A stretch of 64,000 nt of DNA from Prostheceraeus crozeri. Its lineage: Eukaryota > Platyhelminthes > Polycladida > Euryleptidae. The translations under genes and the position numbers were made by a program. The notes below the pieces were generated by a model. That model did no database searches and was not told where the DNA came from. It was given only the letters and a program-made list of their open reading frames with translations. Position 1 is the stretch's first letter. Each line of letters starts with the position of its first letter. Location: contig CAJQUW010001624.1 in assembly GCA_907163375.1 (NCBI GenBank), forward strand, positions 217,073-281,072, given 5' to 3'. Shown piece after piece: positions 23,201 through 38,200 of the stretch.

Positions 23201-26200
23201 TTGTTAAGCAGGTGTACAGAAGTGACAATTAAGATCTCTCTACAATGACGATAAGATTCAATGACGAACATAGCTAAAGACAGTGGATATATACATGCAT
23301 GTCCATAGACAATGGATGTATTCCCTGCATATTACTGATTAAATTTTGCTGCAATTGTGAAATTCACAATTTACCACTTATAGGTCAACTCACTCAATCT
23401 TCAAATTTGGATAAAACCTTAAAATGCTGATTAATTACCACACCATTTTAGCGAAGGGTGCTCCATATCCGAATAAAAGATTTCACAAAATTTCGTTGGG
23501 TCGCCTACTTTTTGAATTAGAGGTGCTAGTGTCAAAGTACGCTGTAAGTAGATAAAAAGTATGTTCATCTATCCATTTCATGCATGTGTGACTTGTATGG
23601 TATTGTCTCATCAGCAGGGTTTTCAAAATCCCGACTTTTCCTGAGATTGAAAACCCTACTCGTCAGTCAACTCACCAGTTACTAATGTTATCTAAAATGA
23701 TTCCACTGATTCTCAGGACCTTCCTTGCTACTAATGTTCATGGCGTGTTCGTGTCGTGAACAATTTACATGTACAATTATAGTCGTGTTTCATTTTCGAG
23801 TTGACAAGCTAAGACAAACTATCACATTGATGTTTGAACAGGAGGCGGTCGTCATTCATCGTTTGGTTTGGGATGACTGAGGTGATAAAACGGATTGTCC
23901 ATCACATTGATGAAAGATAAATAAACAATTCTTTTCTGCAAGGAAAGATCGGCTAGTGACGCAATACAGTTAACCAATCCATGGCAGATCCATTAGAATC
24001 AACCTATTCCTGAGCCTGCTCACTCCCTGAACCTGTGCACGGCATTTTTGCTATAGCCCAGCCACCTCCACTAAAAGCGAATGTGCATTTTCAGCAGTGG
24101 AGTTTGTCATTTACAAGAGATGCTGTTCTTTGACTTTAGAGTAGTTGGATGAACAGCTTTTTATTTGAAGCAACTTGTTTGTGTATTTTGGCAATCATCA
24201 CTGTACTTTTAATCCACATCAAACTACTTTATAATTTCTTTAATCTGGCGTGTCCTCCTCCATTGAACTTTTTCTTGTATTGAGCCAATTCATTACGGAA
24301 AGAGACTTTATCACAAGAGTTATCAAGAACTCCAAAATTATAAAAACTTCATAAAGTAGCAACAATCAGTCAATGATCACATAATATGTAAGAAGCTTTT
24401 TAATGAATTTGAATAACTGCGCATACGTCTAATGAAACCTCTGCCTCGAAGCAGGCAAGAGAGAATGCTGTCAAGATTGCTTCTTAGTACACTTTTATTA
24501 AGATGTGCTAGCTGCTTTCTCTGGAATGTGAGTTTTTAATAAGTACCTTCTAGTAAACTAAAAAAGCCTGGGTATTTGGCTCACTGGATTTTGGTTGCAT
24601 CCGCGTAGTATCTGATGTTGCTATTGTTTTGACATTTACCTGAATCGCGAATCTGTGTTATATATTTTCTTGGCACCTAAGTTTTGCTTTTTGATAACAT
24701 ATTATGCATGATTAGTATGACTAACGCAAGCAAGATGCTGCTCATGATTTCAGTTGAGTCAATTGTGAATCAAATGCTGTCTTCTTGCAGATTTATTGGC
24801 TAAAATTTTTGGATAAAGCTCTGCACACTAAACCAAAGGGCTGCATATCCGTGTTTCATGCATTCGCGATTCATAGGAGGCAAAAGTCGCTAAAACCAGA
24901 CATGTCAGAAATCTGATTGCTTCTCCATCACCAGCAGCAGTAACACCGATTTTCAGCCAGCCTAAATAAAGCTTTTGAACTTTTGCGGGATGAAAGTAGA
25001 GTATTCAAGACTTTGCTGTAGTGGAGTTTTACTGAACGACCAGGGAAGGTGCAACCATGGTTTCAACGGATGTCTCATCCGATTTCGACAGCTAAACAGC
25101 TTTTTAGGTGAAAAATTATAATAGTGATCATAGACATCCAACACTCCATGCAATAGACTATTCCGTTGTGGATATGTGTTGTCATGAAAACAGTGCCTAC
25201 GCGCTGATCCAGTGGTTGATAATGGATTAGTACCCATGCCTTATTGTCAGTGTGCTTTGTAAAGATTCTTCAAAATTATAATTTCTCTTTGAAATAGAAG
25301 CATTTTGATGAAATATTGCACCTTTCCTCACAAACCCTCAACTAATTCAATTTTCACAAATTTGATTCTTCTTAAAATCTAGCAACATTGACATAGATCG
25401 GGCCCTAAATGAGCGGCTAAATTGACCATCAATGAAACGCTATTTTCCATTCTAGTCTCACTAAATTAAACAAAGCAAAAAATTTGATTTCTATGGTCTT
25501 GATGATGTTTTGTCCTTGTAGCTATCAAAGTGCTAGAAGCGCTAGATTCGATGATTGTTGACGTCATAGAAATCCAACTGTTCGCTTTTGTTTAAATTGA
25601 CGTGATAAAAATTGCTAATAAGAATGGATTTTATTTGCACGTCTGCAAGTCACCGTCAGTGTTGTCTAACAAATGACGGTTATTTCGAATATGAACAGTA
25701 ATAATTCATTATACGAAATCAATTCTTGCTTACTGTGGTGGCAGTTGAGGATGACTTTTCGAGCCTGCTCTGCTTGGTCGCCTCTGACATTTTCTTTGGT
25801 ATTGTTATCAGATTGAACCAATTCCTGAAGGAAACCGATGTAGCCAATGGCCAGTCTGAGAGTGTCGACTTTTGATAATCGCTTCTCGTATGGAAGGGTA
25901 GGGATATGTCTTCGTAAGCCTGAAATGTCAACAGATAAGAAATCAAAAATTGAGATAAGAAGTGCAAGTTGTTGGTTTTGTAGATATACGAGTTAGTACT
26001 ACAATCTGCTGCATTTCAACTCTGTGATGCAAGTCTTCCTGGTAAAGTTCGCGACATAGAGTGAGTATGTAATAATGTTTCTCAAACTGTGGTACGCGGA
26101 GGCGTTTCAGATGGTACACGTGAGACATTCTGTATTTGATCAAACTTGACGATCAAATCCAAGAGCCTGCATCGTCTGACTCAACCAAAACACGCCTTCC

Positions 26201-29200
26201 GATGTGCTGTGTCGAACGTTTTACTCTGCATTGATAAACTTGTTCAGGGTAACAGCTCCACCCCTCAACCTGAGAATGATTATTTACCTATTCGTACTAA
26301 TCGAAATACAGTTAATTCTTACCTCCAGAATTTTTGATTCATGATTCATTTAATTGGGCAAAAGATAAGCTTGTTAAGTATTATTTTTATTTCAAACATT
26401 TCAAATATATTGATATAAAATAGATATAAATTAACCATTGATCTTTCATAATCAGTAAAGCTGTATATGGCAGAAATAATTATTTAGCTTTATACAGTGG
26501 CTGAAAATTATAGCTATTATCTATTGAAATTATCATGACAGCTCCTTGACTTTCAATGATTGCAAAGGTGCCCTGCAGAGTATGTATCCCAAGCATTATA
26601 GTTTCTCTACATCACCAATTTTCATTATCTTAACGTCCAACATTATCATAATTGGTGCTATCAATTTCTTGGTTGGTACGCGGCAGAGATTCCGGCTGTC
26701 AAGTGGTTCGCGATGAGAAAAAAGTTTGAGAAACACTGATATATTAGGTAGAGAGTCGACACAAACAAGTCAGCATACAATGAAAATTTTTATATCAAAA
26801 GATTCTGTTTTTTGCGGAAATTCTGTTCCTGTGGTCTAAAAAAAAAGTATTTAATCAATTTTTCAGAAGCAAAATTATTGCAAATTATTACTATGTTTAT
26901 ATACTAGCGATTTGGTACTTCTATATAAGTAGTACGAAACTTGTTAGATATTAATAGTAATAAACATTTACTAACAGCTATTTTCATTAAGCGGAAATTA
27001 AGTTGATTATCAAGGAAATTTCTTAAACCACACCATAATGCAAGTCTTCGGCAGGGATGAGTTGAGATTTCATTGTGCTTCTTGAACGAAATTCAAGGTT
27101 TTAATTCAATTTCCATCGACATGATTTTATGATCCACTGAATTTATATTTCATTTCGTGAATCTGAATAATATTGCGAACCCATTTACATCTTTTAATGT
27201 TGATTGTGATCATTGTCATTGATTATGATATTTTGTTCTTTCAGTGGCAGGTACACTACTTTGTGATATGATCACGCTCATGAAAAATACTCTTGATGCT
27301 TCTAAGACTGAGCATATTAAAGTAGTCACCCATCGAATTACAAATTTTATAAGCATAACCCTATGATATCATTATGATAATGCTCTTATTAATAAGGCTG
27401 AGCATTGAAGTAAACCACTTCTATCCTAGCGAATTTAATGAACATTACCTCTCCAAGGTTGTCACGACACGGAAGATTTGTAAAATACTAATCTTCCTTC
27501 TGTATTGTTATCATGACCAGTCAATTCCGTGGCAATTTCTCCAAAAGTGTAACAACTTGCACATCTCATATTTGGTACTGGGTCTCAACTCGAGTTCATT
27601 TAATTAGATCGAAACTGCATACACATAGGGGATTTAATAAATACTGATTTGCTACTCTACCTAATATACTTACTCTACGATCTATTGAATTTCAACTCTG
27701 CAATTAATGATTGTTGTTGAAGGACTGTTACATCAGCCGAGTGAAATATATTCAAACTGAAAATCTGCTGCAGTTTGTAGTTGTATAGTGACAAGTACAG
27801 TATGCACAGCATCTTTCAGAGTCGTGCATTAACTTATATCTAAAGTAGGATATCAAAATCTGATCGTCCAACTACAAATTTAGGTTCCAACAATGTGATA
27901 ATTCGAACTTTCTCAATAGGTTAAAACTTGAGATTTTCACAATAGACTCAGGCTAGAGCGAAGCCGAGGATGAGACTTTCTCAGAATTTTTCTACGAATC
28001 TGAGAGTTTATTGAATTCTACTCAGTTCCTCTTCTTGTCAGACAGTATCAGATAAAGCACATGTAGATCTAATAGGAAGCAACTTGAAGTTCTCAGTAAA
28101 ATGAGATTTTCTATATTTTCTCTGATTAAGTGAAAATTGCTAAGTCAAATATGCCACAATTTTTGACACGGAATGTCTTCAGGTCATTTTCCTATCAGTT
28201 GTATGTGTTTTTGTAATGCTTCTGATCGTGATTAGCGGTGTATGCGAGAATGTGGTTAAATGTGTCTAAAATTATGGATTCGTAGTAGGCATAAGATGTA
28301 CAACATTCTATGTAGGTCTCATTTTCAGCCTCGCTCCCTGCAGAAACTTGTTCTGGCTCCCGGAATATGGATGGCTGCATATTACTCACAAATAGTAATC
28401 TGTGTTGATGCAAGTCTGCTCGTGAATTCTACAGGTACATTATTGAAGAAATAGTAAAAATTCAGTTCTTTTCTCATTCTTCCACTCCAGTGAGTAGTGT
28501 TTAAAGGTTATTGCTATTATCCATGCAATAGCTTCATCAAAACTCCATTGTCAGTTTGTCAACGGTTCATTCAAGATATTAAATGGACTAAGAGCAAATC
28601 TTGGACAGTGAAAGTCCCCCCTCCCGGGAGAAATAGGGCTATATAGATAATTGAAAGCGAGCGAAAGTGTTTAGCAAATGATCAGATTTTAAAGTTTCTA
28701 TAAACTAATAGAAATATTAGAACGAAGTATAATGAAGCATAAATCGATAAATAGTCTGTACCCACCGCACAGGAAAGTTTATCACTTACTGATGTCATAG
28801 CCACCGTCTTGCAAAAACCATAAGAGAGTTACCGAGCTCTGATGATTCTGATTTATACAAAAATACTAACTTTCGGTCATCACCAAACATTTCTAGATTT
28901 GCTGACGACAAATTAATCCGGCGTTAGACCAAGGTGAATTAATTTGTTGTGTGATAGATTTAGTCAGCATAAAGATGGTTCTTGTCAAACGCAGTGATGA
29001 ACCTGAACCTATGCAATACATAATTGAAAGTTTGCTGTTGATTCAAGAGGGTTACACGGGACAGTATCGAAAGGAATGCATATGAGACGTCAATGTTCTA
29101 TTTGAGTTTGCATTATGTGATAAAGTTATCTTCTATACGAAATCGGCAGTTAACAAGTGAATTCATGATTTAAAATGCATATAAAATCTAATGTTTTTGT

Positions 29201-32200
29201 GGCCATCGCGGTGTTTTTGGTTTAAAATTTGGATTAATGGCCCCTGTTCTTGTTATTAGCTAAACAGTCCAACAGCGTAAAATCTATCGAGAGTTTACGA
29301 TAGGGGCCGTTTACATTCAAAGGGCCATTCCAAAACAACTTGATGAGTGGATGCAAAGGTTGGCAGGTCCCTGAATTCTTGACTTGCCGCATTCTTTCTA
29401 TTTTATATAGTACATTTTTATCAATATTTCTAATATGTTAATCTCTCTATGTGCATCTCTATGTTCGTTATATTTTTCTGTTTCACTCTCATTCTGAAAT
29501 AAGCGTACTAGACTAAGTCTATGTTATTTTTAGTGATATCTCATAATATTTCTAAGTATTTCATATGTTATGATGCAAGTTTTCAATCTTCATGTACACA
29601 TAATTTGTATTGCCCGTGATCAAGCCTCAGTGCGAAAATTTGTGTTGCTTATAATTTGGTTAGTTTTTATTTCTTGATTTTGCGCGGAAGAAGGGCCAAA
29701 TTTTAAGCCAAAAAATGCATACACGATTATGCTTACAATTTTGTGTTTACAGTATTACGGTTTTATATCATTCTGTGTATATAAAAGTTTCAATCATATT
29801 TGAATTACATTTGACTTCAAAATTTCACAAGAGACAATAGTTAAGTTAGCAGAATAGTGTATGAACTAACTTTCTTTGAAAATTCTGTTGAGAAAGCAGA
29901 CAAATTTTTGACAAATTTGTTATCTTGATAATTGCTGCCTTGAACGCTTAAACAATTCACAAATCCATTTGAAATTTCGACAAGATTTGGCTGCAGACAA
30001 AGTGAAATATAATTTCAATTGGATATGAGACGTCAATAATAATCCTTTGAAATTATAGACGGTTCGGCGGCAAATGGCATATGCGCTTAATAATCAAATG
30101 CATTTGGATTAACAATTAAAGAAATGCGATAAACTATGGCTTAAACTGCCATGCAAAAGAATATGCGGCTGCTAGAACTCGAACATCGACCCCATGTTGC
30201 TTAGACCTGTAGACATACGGTAGATACTCGACATATTTGGGTGAAGAGAAAAGTAATCCTATAAAAACACAAATAATTCCATACAAATGCCTTTCAAATT
30301 CTGCAATTTCAATTGAATTTGTGAAATGACATCAAACACATTATAATTCCACCAAAGGGCCCGAAACTAGGCGTAGGCAGTCAGCCATCTTGCTGATGAG
30401 CCTCTCTTTTATTTGGATATGTTTGCTTTATTAACAAGAATTTTCATTGCCTTAGAGCAGACTTGTGTCAATTAATGATGAAATGTAATTCATTACAGTT
30501 ACAAATTTCTCCTTTGTCCTTCAATTACTTTGCAATTGCTTTAGATAATTGTCAGCATTACACTATGCGCTTGCTCACCACTTCTTTTTCCCGGATTTTC
30601 TTAGGTTAATTACAATTGATCCCTGGAAAAGCACTGATACTAAATTACCACCTTTTCATTCCCAACAAGTGTTTTCGCTTTACTTCTCTACTACGATCCA
30701 AGCGTAAGATACAGGATTGGGAAATCGAGACTTTACTATGCTTGCAATTACATATCTGCTGAGATTTAAATTGATTTGAAGATTTCAGCTTTAGCTTGTA
30801 GAAGAATGATTTGCCACTCTTTTTCCGAGGGGAAAATTAAGCAATAGAAGTTTTTGATTCACATTTTCAATTCAGCAATTAGGATTAGGGGGAATAATAT
30901 CATAACACTTGCACTTGATTTAGATTTTAGAAACATGCTTCGTCATAAATTTCTTTGAAAAGATGCCGGTAGTTGTACCCGGTGTGCACACCTAAGTATG
31001 GTAGCGCACATATAGTAAGTATATAGTAGGTAGTGCGTCGACTCAAAAAAGTGTCTGTATACAGTGATATTTTTCTATATCAAAAGATTTTTTTGTGGAG
31101 ATTACGTTCCTGCGGTACAAAAAAATATTTGAGCAGCTTTCAAAGTATGGTAACGCTTTATCAACAAGGTGAGTTAAGCAATTTAAGCTACGTGCCGAAT
31201 AAATATTCAGCTGTGCTGACTGCGAGGTAATTGCAATTACTTCTCATACATGGCTAAAAATGTAATTGATTACAATTGAAAATTACTCATCAGGAAATGT
31301 TGCTAATTACAATTACTAGATACAGTAATTGTGAATGCAGTTTTGTAATTGTAACTGCAGCTAAAATTACAGCACAAGTATGTTTTACATGTATGCTCTT
31401 GTGAACTCTGTAGTTAACTTCTCGCTTCAACACCAGTCAACGCAGCAATGAGCTTTTTATGAGTCCTTTTTCAGGCCCACTGAAAGTTTATGTGTAAACA
31501 GATTTAATTGTTGTATTTTTCACTATATTTCTCTTCACTTTAAGGGAAATTTCTCTGCTCTGTGGATTTTGAATAGACTAATTGTGATTTCATAAAATAA
31601 TATGTGCGATGCAATCATGACATGCATCTACAGCATGACATCTGATTCACTTTGGTTCAACCTATGCAAGTGTATATTCTCATTAATTTTGTCAAGCAAA
31701 TGTGAGAGTGAAAACTGGACAAAAAGCATCTTAAAGTGATTTTCTAGCAACTACTTTTTCATACAGCTGCTCCATTGTCTTCACCACAAGCAGTGAAGAT
31801 TTATTTTTCAAGTAAGGTGTACTTAACTGAAATAGTGACAAGATAGCAGCAATTTTTAAATAACACATTTGAGAAATATATTTCTGATTGTAGTGTCGAG
31901 GTTGGCCTAGAGAAAGCAGCTGCACCCCTTTGCCATTAGTATTTCTGAGGGTATGCTGACCATTACAGCATACATAACCAATTAAACATGAAGATTGATC
32001 AGCTCATAGAGATTCAAACGAAACATTGTCTGATTGCTTATTCTTCATCGCTTTCTATGTAAAAGTTGAATATGTATCGGATATCAAACGATAGTTGAAA
32101 GCATTATCAACATAGCAAACGACGGCCGCAGGCCGCAGTTTGTTATAGGATAATGCTTCAAAATATCGTATGATATCTATCATAACGCTTAGTTTTACCT

Positions 32201-35200
32201 GTAATTCGGAGTCTGGTGGTTTCCGCTTGTTATGTATGTACATAGTACACGGAATGCATCAGGCAATAACCATAGATTTCTAGATGCTATGGAAATCCAT
32301 GGAAATGTCCAAATCCATTCATTTCCATTCGAGTCATTTACCGCATGAAGACGGCGTGAATTTCCATCAATTCTGTTTTTAGCCTACCACTACATGTACA
32401 TCAATGGTGTCAAATTGTTGTTTTCTAACTTACAACTCAGATTCCAATGACGGGCATGGAAAGCAAGAAAATTTTGAATCTCGACATTCTTGAAATATAG
32501 CATGACACATCATATTCAAGATAGCATGACTCAAGCTTGATAAAATGCATAGGGTTCAATGGTCCGTCTAACTCTGATGGCATTCAAAGCTTGTCAGCTA
32601 AAAATTGTGCATTTTATGACTTCCTGTAAGAATGAGTGAACTTATAGCAGCATCAAGAATCAAAGATGTCCTTCGGGGTTGCTCAATGATTGAAGAAAAT
32701 TCTGCGCCATTCAATCAATGCACAGGTCCGAAGTCGCTATGGAGCATAACATACCACCAAGTGGGGTATCAACATCAATGGACAGTGGCAGATTGCAGTA
32801 TGCGCTCAATTAAGATGGAATTTGTCGATAGACCCTATTATAAGAAGCAAACAGGCCTCCAATCCAAGCTTCTATTTCGCAAAATTATGAAGCAATTCTT
32901 TTATGTGCTTTTAGCGACACACTAACAGACCTTCTCCGTTGAACTCCAGCTCTTCAAACTATATATATGTGATATTTAGTCATCCAGAAATTCATGAAAA
33001 TTTCCGTGTGATATTTTTTCATATAATACACTGAGATCATTGGAAGACCAGAGATATCTGCACTCAACTATGCGTTATATAAATTTGGAATACTCTTCCT
33101 CAACTAGCCAATAATCAATATATCAACAACTTTACTTTAATAGAGTATTTAATCATTTACTCAATGACCAGTGTTGTTTGAACACCAGTTTTCATTGCTT
33201 TCTCATATTCTTTGAAAGATCACACGAATTCTGAAGCGATGCATTACGCCAATACATTAGACTTCTTGCTGGAAAGTGAACAGAGAATAGATTTTCTTTT
33301 CAAAATTTTGTGTCGAGTCAGTATTTTCTCTGTTCTGTTCAAATTTTTCATTAATATTACCTTTTGTAAAGATGGTAATGTGAATTGCCTCAATGCCAAA
33401 TCTCAGACATAAATACTCGAACATGCATGACAAATATTCTTGCTTTCTGATATAAACGTAAGGAGTTGTCATTCTAACTTCATTAAGATGACAAATGAGT
33501 GTGTTGACTTGTGCAATCTTCTGCCATCCTGTTGATTTAGTGGCATTAGACGACAGATTAATGTGCATCATAAATTAATGAAGGAGCACGTGCCCCTGTC
33601 GTGGAATCACGAAACAGTGCTGGATGTGTGAATGCTAATGGATCTTGTGTATTTCTGCCATTTTCTGCTAATAGTGTCAGTAAGGATGAGATTCTTTCCT
33701 AATCACTTTCTAAATTGAGATAAGATTTGGCAGAATAATTTGCCATGATATCCTCGTCGAATGTTGTAACAGAGCACATTGTACTAAGAGCGGTTATATT
33801 TGTTTCTTCGAAATTCAGTGTTGATATTAAGAAATAATTCTCTTCAACGAATGGAAAGAGATTGACAAGTACTTGTAATTTTTGATTCAACAATGTTTGT
33901 TTCGCTTGTTCCACAACCATTGAACCGGTTGTATTTGTAGAAAGCCTTAGCTTAAATGAACACAGTAAATAATTAATAGCTTCAGTCATTGGAAATGTAA
34001 ACGAGCGATTGTCAAGCCATTCCTCCGACATTGTGTGCGATTTACGATTTTGTCTGGGATTCAAAGAACTTTTTATGATTTTCTATTGTCTTTAGATGAT
34101 AGTGAGAAAGAAAGAGTAGAAAATGGTGCATCATTCAAAAACTTGCTGATAACTCTCCAAAACGAAGACAATTAGATCTAAGAACATGTGTAAACAAAAA
34201 AATTTGACGTCAAGATGCCTTTAAGTGGATGAAAGTTGACTAGTGAATGAATTCAATTCATGCTCATAACACTCACCGACATCACACATACTCGTACATC
34301 AATATTACCAATTTTTAATTAACCTAGCCCACAGCGATTTTTTATTGGCCAAATGACAGATTTCTATGTCTGTAAGTGTAGCTTGAGGTTACATTGAATA
34401 GTTTGAATAAACAAAACAAGTTATGTTAATAAACACTGACAGGATTTATTAAAGTTCTTATACTTACAATTTATTTTCTCTAGAACTTGAATACAACTTA
34501 AGAGCTTATTTCAACGTGTCACCATTGATTGTTTGTCATTATAAACTTTGAGTTAGCTATAGAACAACTAACTTGAATAAATTTTAATATAGGCTACTGT
34601 ACATAAAATCAGCAAAATTCATATCAAATAATACAGTAGTTTAAGGCATCGCTAAGCTAGTTGTGCGAAATTCTGAAACTATTATTACTCAGGCTGGATA
34701 CTATTTCCCTCGATGTAGGCCTATTGATTGCACAAAAGCACGGTGACTAAGAAAATCGAAGATCCCGGATAATGAAAATTAATGCCGTAATGTAAATTCT
34801 TGGGAGCAATTCTGCACTGCGTTCATCATAAGATTATGCTCATTTCATAAAAGTGCTGTGAATAATAACAACCCCATAGAGAACTTTTACAAAAAAACTT
34901 TCAACTACAATCCATCCAAGAAAGTTTGAAGTTTATAAATAACAAAAAAGTAATCTTCGGCAAACTGTATGCTACTTCGCGCTTGTTCAACTTTATACAC
35001 GTGTTAGCATCTGATATTTTCCCTCAATATACTTCTGTTCTCTACTACTGCTATCAAATGCTTATATCAACATATGTTTTACATGCGTGCATATACTATA
35101 AGTAATTGTGTATATCATGCTTTCTATGTCTCAGATCTTAATGATTTTTTATTTACAGCGTTTCTCCTTAAGGCTAAAATATTACATCATATTTGAAATT

Positions 35201-38200
35201 ACAAAAGTACGGGAAGAATTCAAATTCAAAGAATGAAATAATGAAATTCAAAGATAAAATATAAAAATTTCTTAAAAATTGGAGATTATAGATATGCTTT
35301 AACCGCTTTGATATTCATAAATTCCCCAGTTTCAGGTGTTCAGAAATGTATAATACTTCATTTTTCATGTCGACTAAGTAGAAATAAAAACAATTTTAAA
35401 TCTTGCGTCAATTAAAAATCACCCTGTATTTGTCCTGACTCATTTTTCATAATAGAATTCAATCTACTGTAAAGGATGCAAAGTATTGGAATCTTGTAAA
35501 ATGAATAATCAAATATTGAGCTGCATGTTCAGTTGAAAAATGAGAATAAGCCTGAATAGCTGCCATTTTATCCAATGTTATGCATTATCAGCAGACCTAG
35601 TTCACATCTCTCAAAACATCAACACATATCTCTATTTGAACTTGTAAACATACCTGGAGTAATGTATAATTGACATGTTAGAATGTACATATATCTTTGC
35701 AAAAAAGCAGCATTTATTGATTATTACAGGAGCGCTAACTTATACGACATGTTAGTATTGTGCTAAGCGGAGCATTTAATAAATATTGGAATCTTGGATA
35801 TCAACTACAATGCTAGTTTTAAGCGAAAACTGATGGCCATTCAATGACTGCTGTTTTCTTTGTAAAAGGGGTCCACTCTTTATGCAGTTTTTGCTGAAAC
35901 TAGAAAGTCTAGACAATTCCCTCACTTGAGACTAAGAATAAAGTCTGTGAAGAGTCTCTTTTTCCCTAAGGAAACTTCGGTGCTGCTATGGGATGGCACA
36001 ATACTTGATATTACTTAGTGCTCAATACGCAGCAATGGTTGTCTGCAGATTGTGTAAATAAGTTGCAGAAAGCTAATTTCGATGACATAGAAAGCTTCCG
36101 AAAAATATGAATTTATCCCTTCGAAACAGATGTTCGATTTCCCACAATGATTGAGTGAACGTTCTGAAACATAAGAGGTTTCTTTCGACATAGAAACAGC
36201 TCCCCTTGAAGCATCTTTCTTAAGTGATTTCGATGATCTCAAGTTATAACATGCTGTTTGCAAAGGAAGGACTTGTCCGACGCCTATTATTCTCTTTGAG
36301 TATCAAGACACAGTGAGATTCTAAATAACAAATGAGTTTGTTCGAATAATTACAGAACCGGCATCTTGCGACAATTAATCAAACTCTTCTTACTTATCAA
36401 ATCAATTAATTATAGAATTAGGTGCCTTTGACTTGGTATCTTGCACTCCAGAGAGAGCATTCGAAGACAGAGAAGCTGCGAAACTTTAGCCCCTAGTGCT
36501 CTGTCACATGCTCTAAATTAAAGCAGAGGCAGAGAAAAACATGTTAAAGTAACGTTATTCTTTTTATTGGCGTTTTGCTTTTATATTTGATCTGATTATT
36601 TAAATTTAATTGAAAAAACATTTATCAACCATCAAGGTATGAAAATATGAAGCATCTTATCAATCACAACGTCATTCATAGCGGACCAAGTGCCCCGAAA
36701 GGAGTTGACGAAGGCCGGGTCTGGGGTCCAACCGGGCCTTGTACAGACTCAGCTTTGCCTGAGCAGGCTTGAGTCGGACCGGAAAATTCAGCAATTTACA
36801 AGTCTGTCCACGGATGCAGGTCAGCCGAGTGCTTAATGTATTTGCAGTACATTCTACGTATAATCGAACTACCAAGCTGTTGGCTGAGATAGCTGTTCTA
36901 TTTCATCTCTCCTCAGTAACAATGATGAAAAAAGACTGTCTTCATGGAAAGTAGATATTTCAGCTCAAAGTTTTGACATAGAGTAAATTTTTGAACTATC
37001 TTTTTTAAATTATCTTGTAATTTTTGAGCTATATTTGTCAATAATCCTGTTACGACAAACCACGACTAGAGCGGTTAATTGGAGGTGCTCCTCTGTACTA
37101 CATAATGCTTCAACTCGGCTAAAGCGGGTAAAGTGGACGCTGTCAATTTCACTATCAATGCACCGATTTCGAAGCAGTAAGTATTTTCTGCACATTCATC
37201 AACAAAATTACCGGCATGGCCCCACATTTGAAATCTGTCCCCGTATAACTGGCTTCTTAGTGTACTTAAAGCATCACAGTTTTATCAAGAGGCTTGAATA
37301 AATCGGTAGCTATATGATAATCGAATTAAGACACGACACGGTCAAAAAAATTCGAAGGATCCAGGAAGCGGAAGATACCAAGGTTAAACAACTACCCTAG
37401 TGGAGAATCCTGTAAATAATTAGGTAATTAAACGTCATGCACGAATGAATACAAATTAATACTAACTACATAGAGTAACCTACTCCAGTACAGAGTAGGG
37501 ACTGAAATACGTATAAAGGATGATCGACTCAACTTAAGACGGGAAGGGAAATAAATTATTACTTATATACGATTTTATTTTAGCATTTAAAAACAAAAAT
37601 AAGAGTTATATTTATAACATATAAAATTTAATATTTAATGATATTTATAGAATACAACTTATTCGCTGCTCACTGTGCCACTGACTGATTACTGATAGAT
37701 GAGATGCTTTCAAGGTTTGATGTGCAATGGATCTCCATCCCAATCTCCACTGTATGTGAGTTTACTCTAAACGGAATCCGTCGCCCTTATTCAATTCTGA
37801 ATACAAATGTTGCAATTGTCATGAAGCGCTACATTTCGTGCTTTCGAAGTAAATGGAATAATCACATCATCCAGCCTTTTGTTCTTATTTAATGTTTAAC
37901 TTACTTGTGCATTACATGGGATCGACAACCTGGCGATTTGCTATAGAATTTCCCTGTTGAGCACAATTGAGACCACGAAGTTACCACGAGTACGACAAAA
38001 GCAAACATTGTTGATTATAAATAACGTTCCTGTTTGAACATTTTCTATTTAATGTACAATCTCTAAATGAAATTAGAAATCCACTCACAAGCAAATCTAC
38101 AAAGTCTGCTTGTAAATAAAAAATTTAAGTAACAGCTGTGATATATTTCATCGACACTTCAATTAGTCAAAGCAATTCGGTCTGTGGCAGAATATTCACA

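Larger units (their letters stand above)
20272..25733 (-). other. Intron 2 of the Ptf1a homologue (5,462 bp)
   Basis: A phase-1 GT-AG intron. Its position, between the post-bHLH KVI motif and the C1 motif, is where I recall the single intron of vertebrate Ptf1a, so it may be ancestral. Contents: a MITE2-related copy (20567-20808), foldback element 2 (20813-21537) and a tRNA-derived SINE (22616-22806). I see no further feature from 22807 to 25733. Confidence 0.88.

Noticed and set aside
24962-25237. 91-codon minus-strand frame considered as an additional Ptf1a exon
   Set aside because: The phases and motif order already run uninterrupted from exon 2 to exon 3, and this frame has no similarity to the family.
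33699-34064. 121-codon minus-strand open frame in Ptf1a intron 1
   Set aside because: No domain, no splice-site support and AT-driven composition. It is the longest frame in the intron, but I could not link it to any family.
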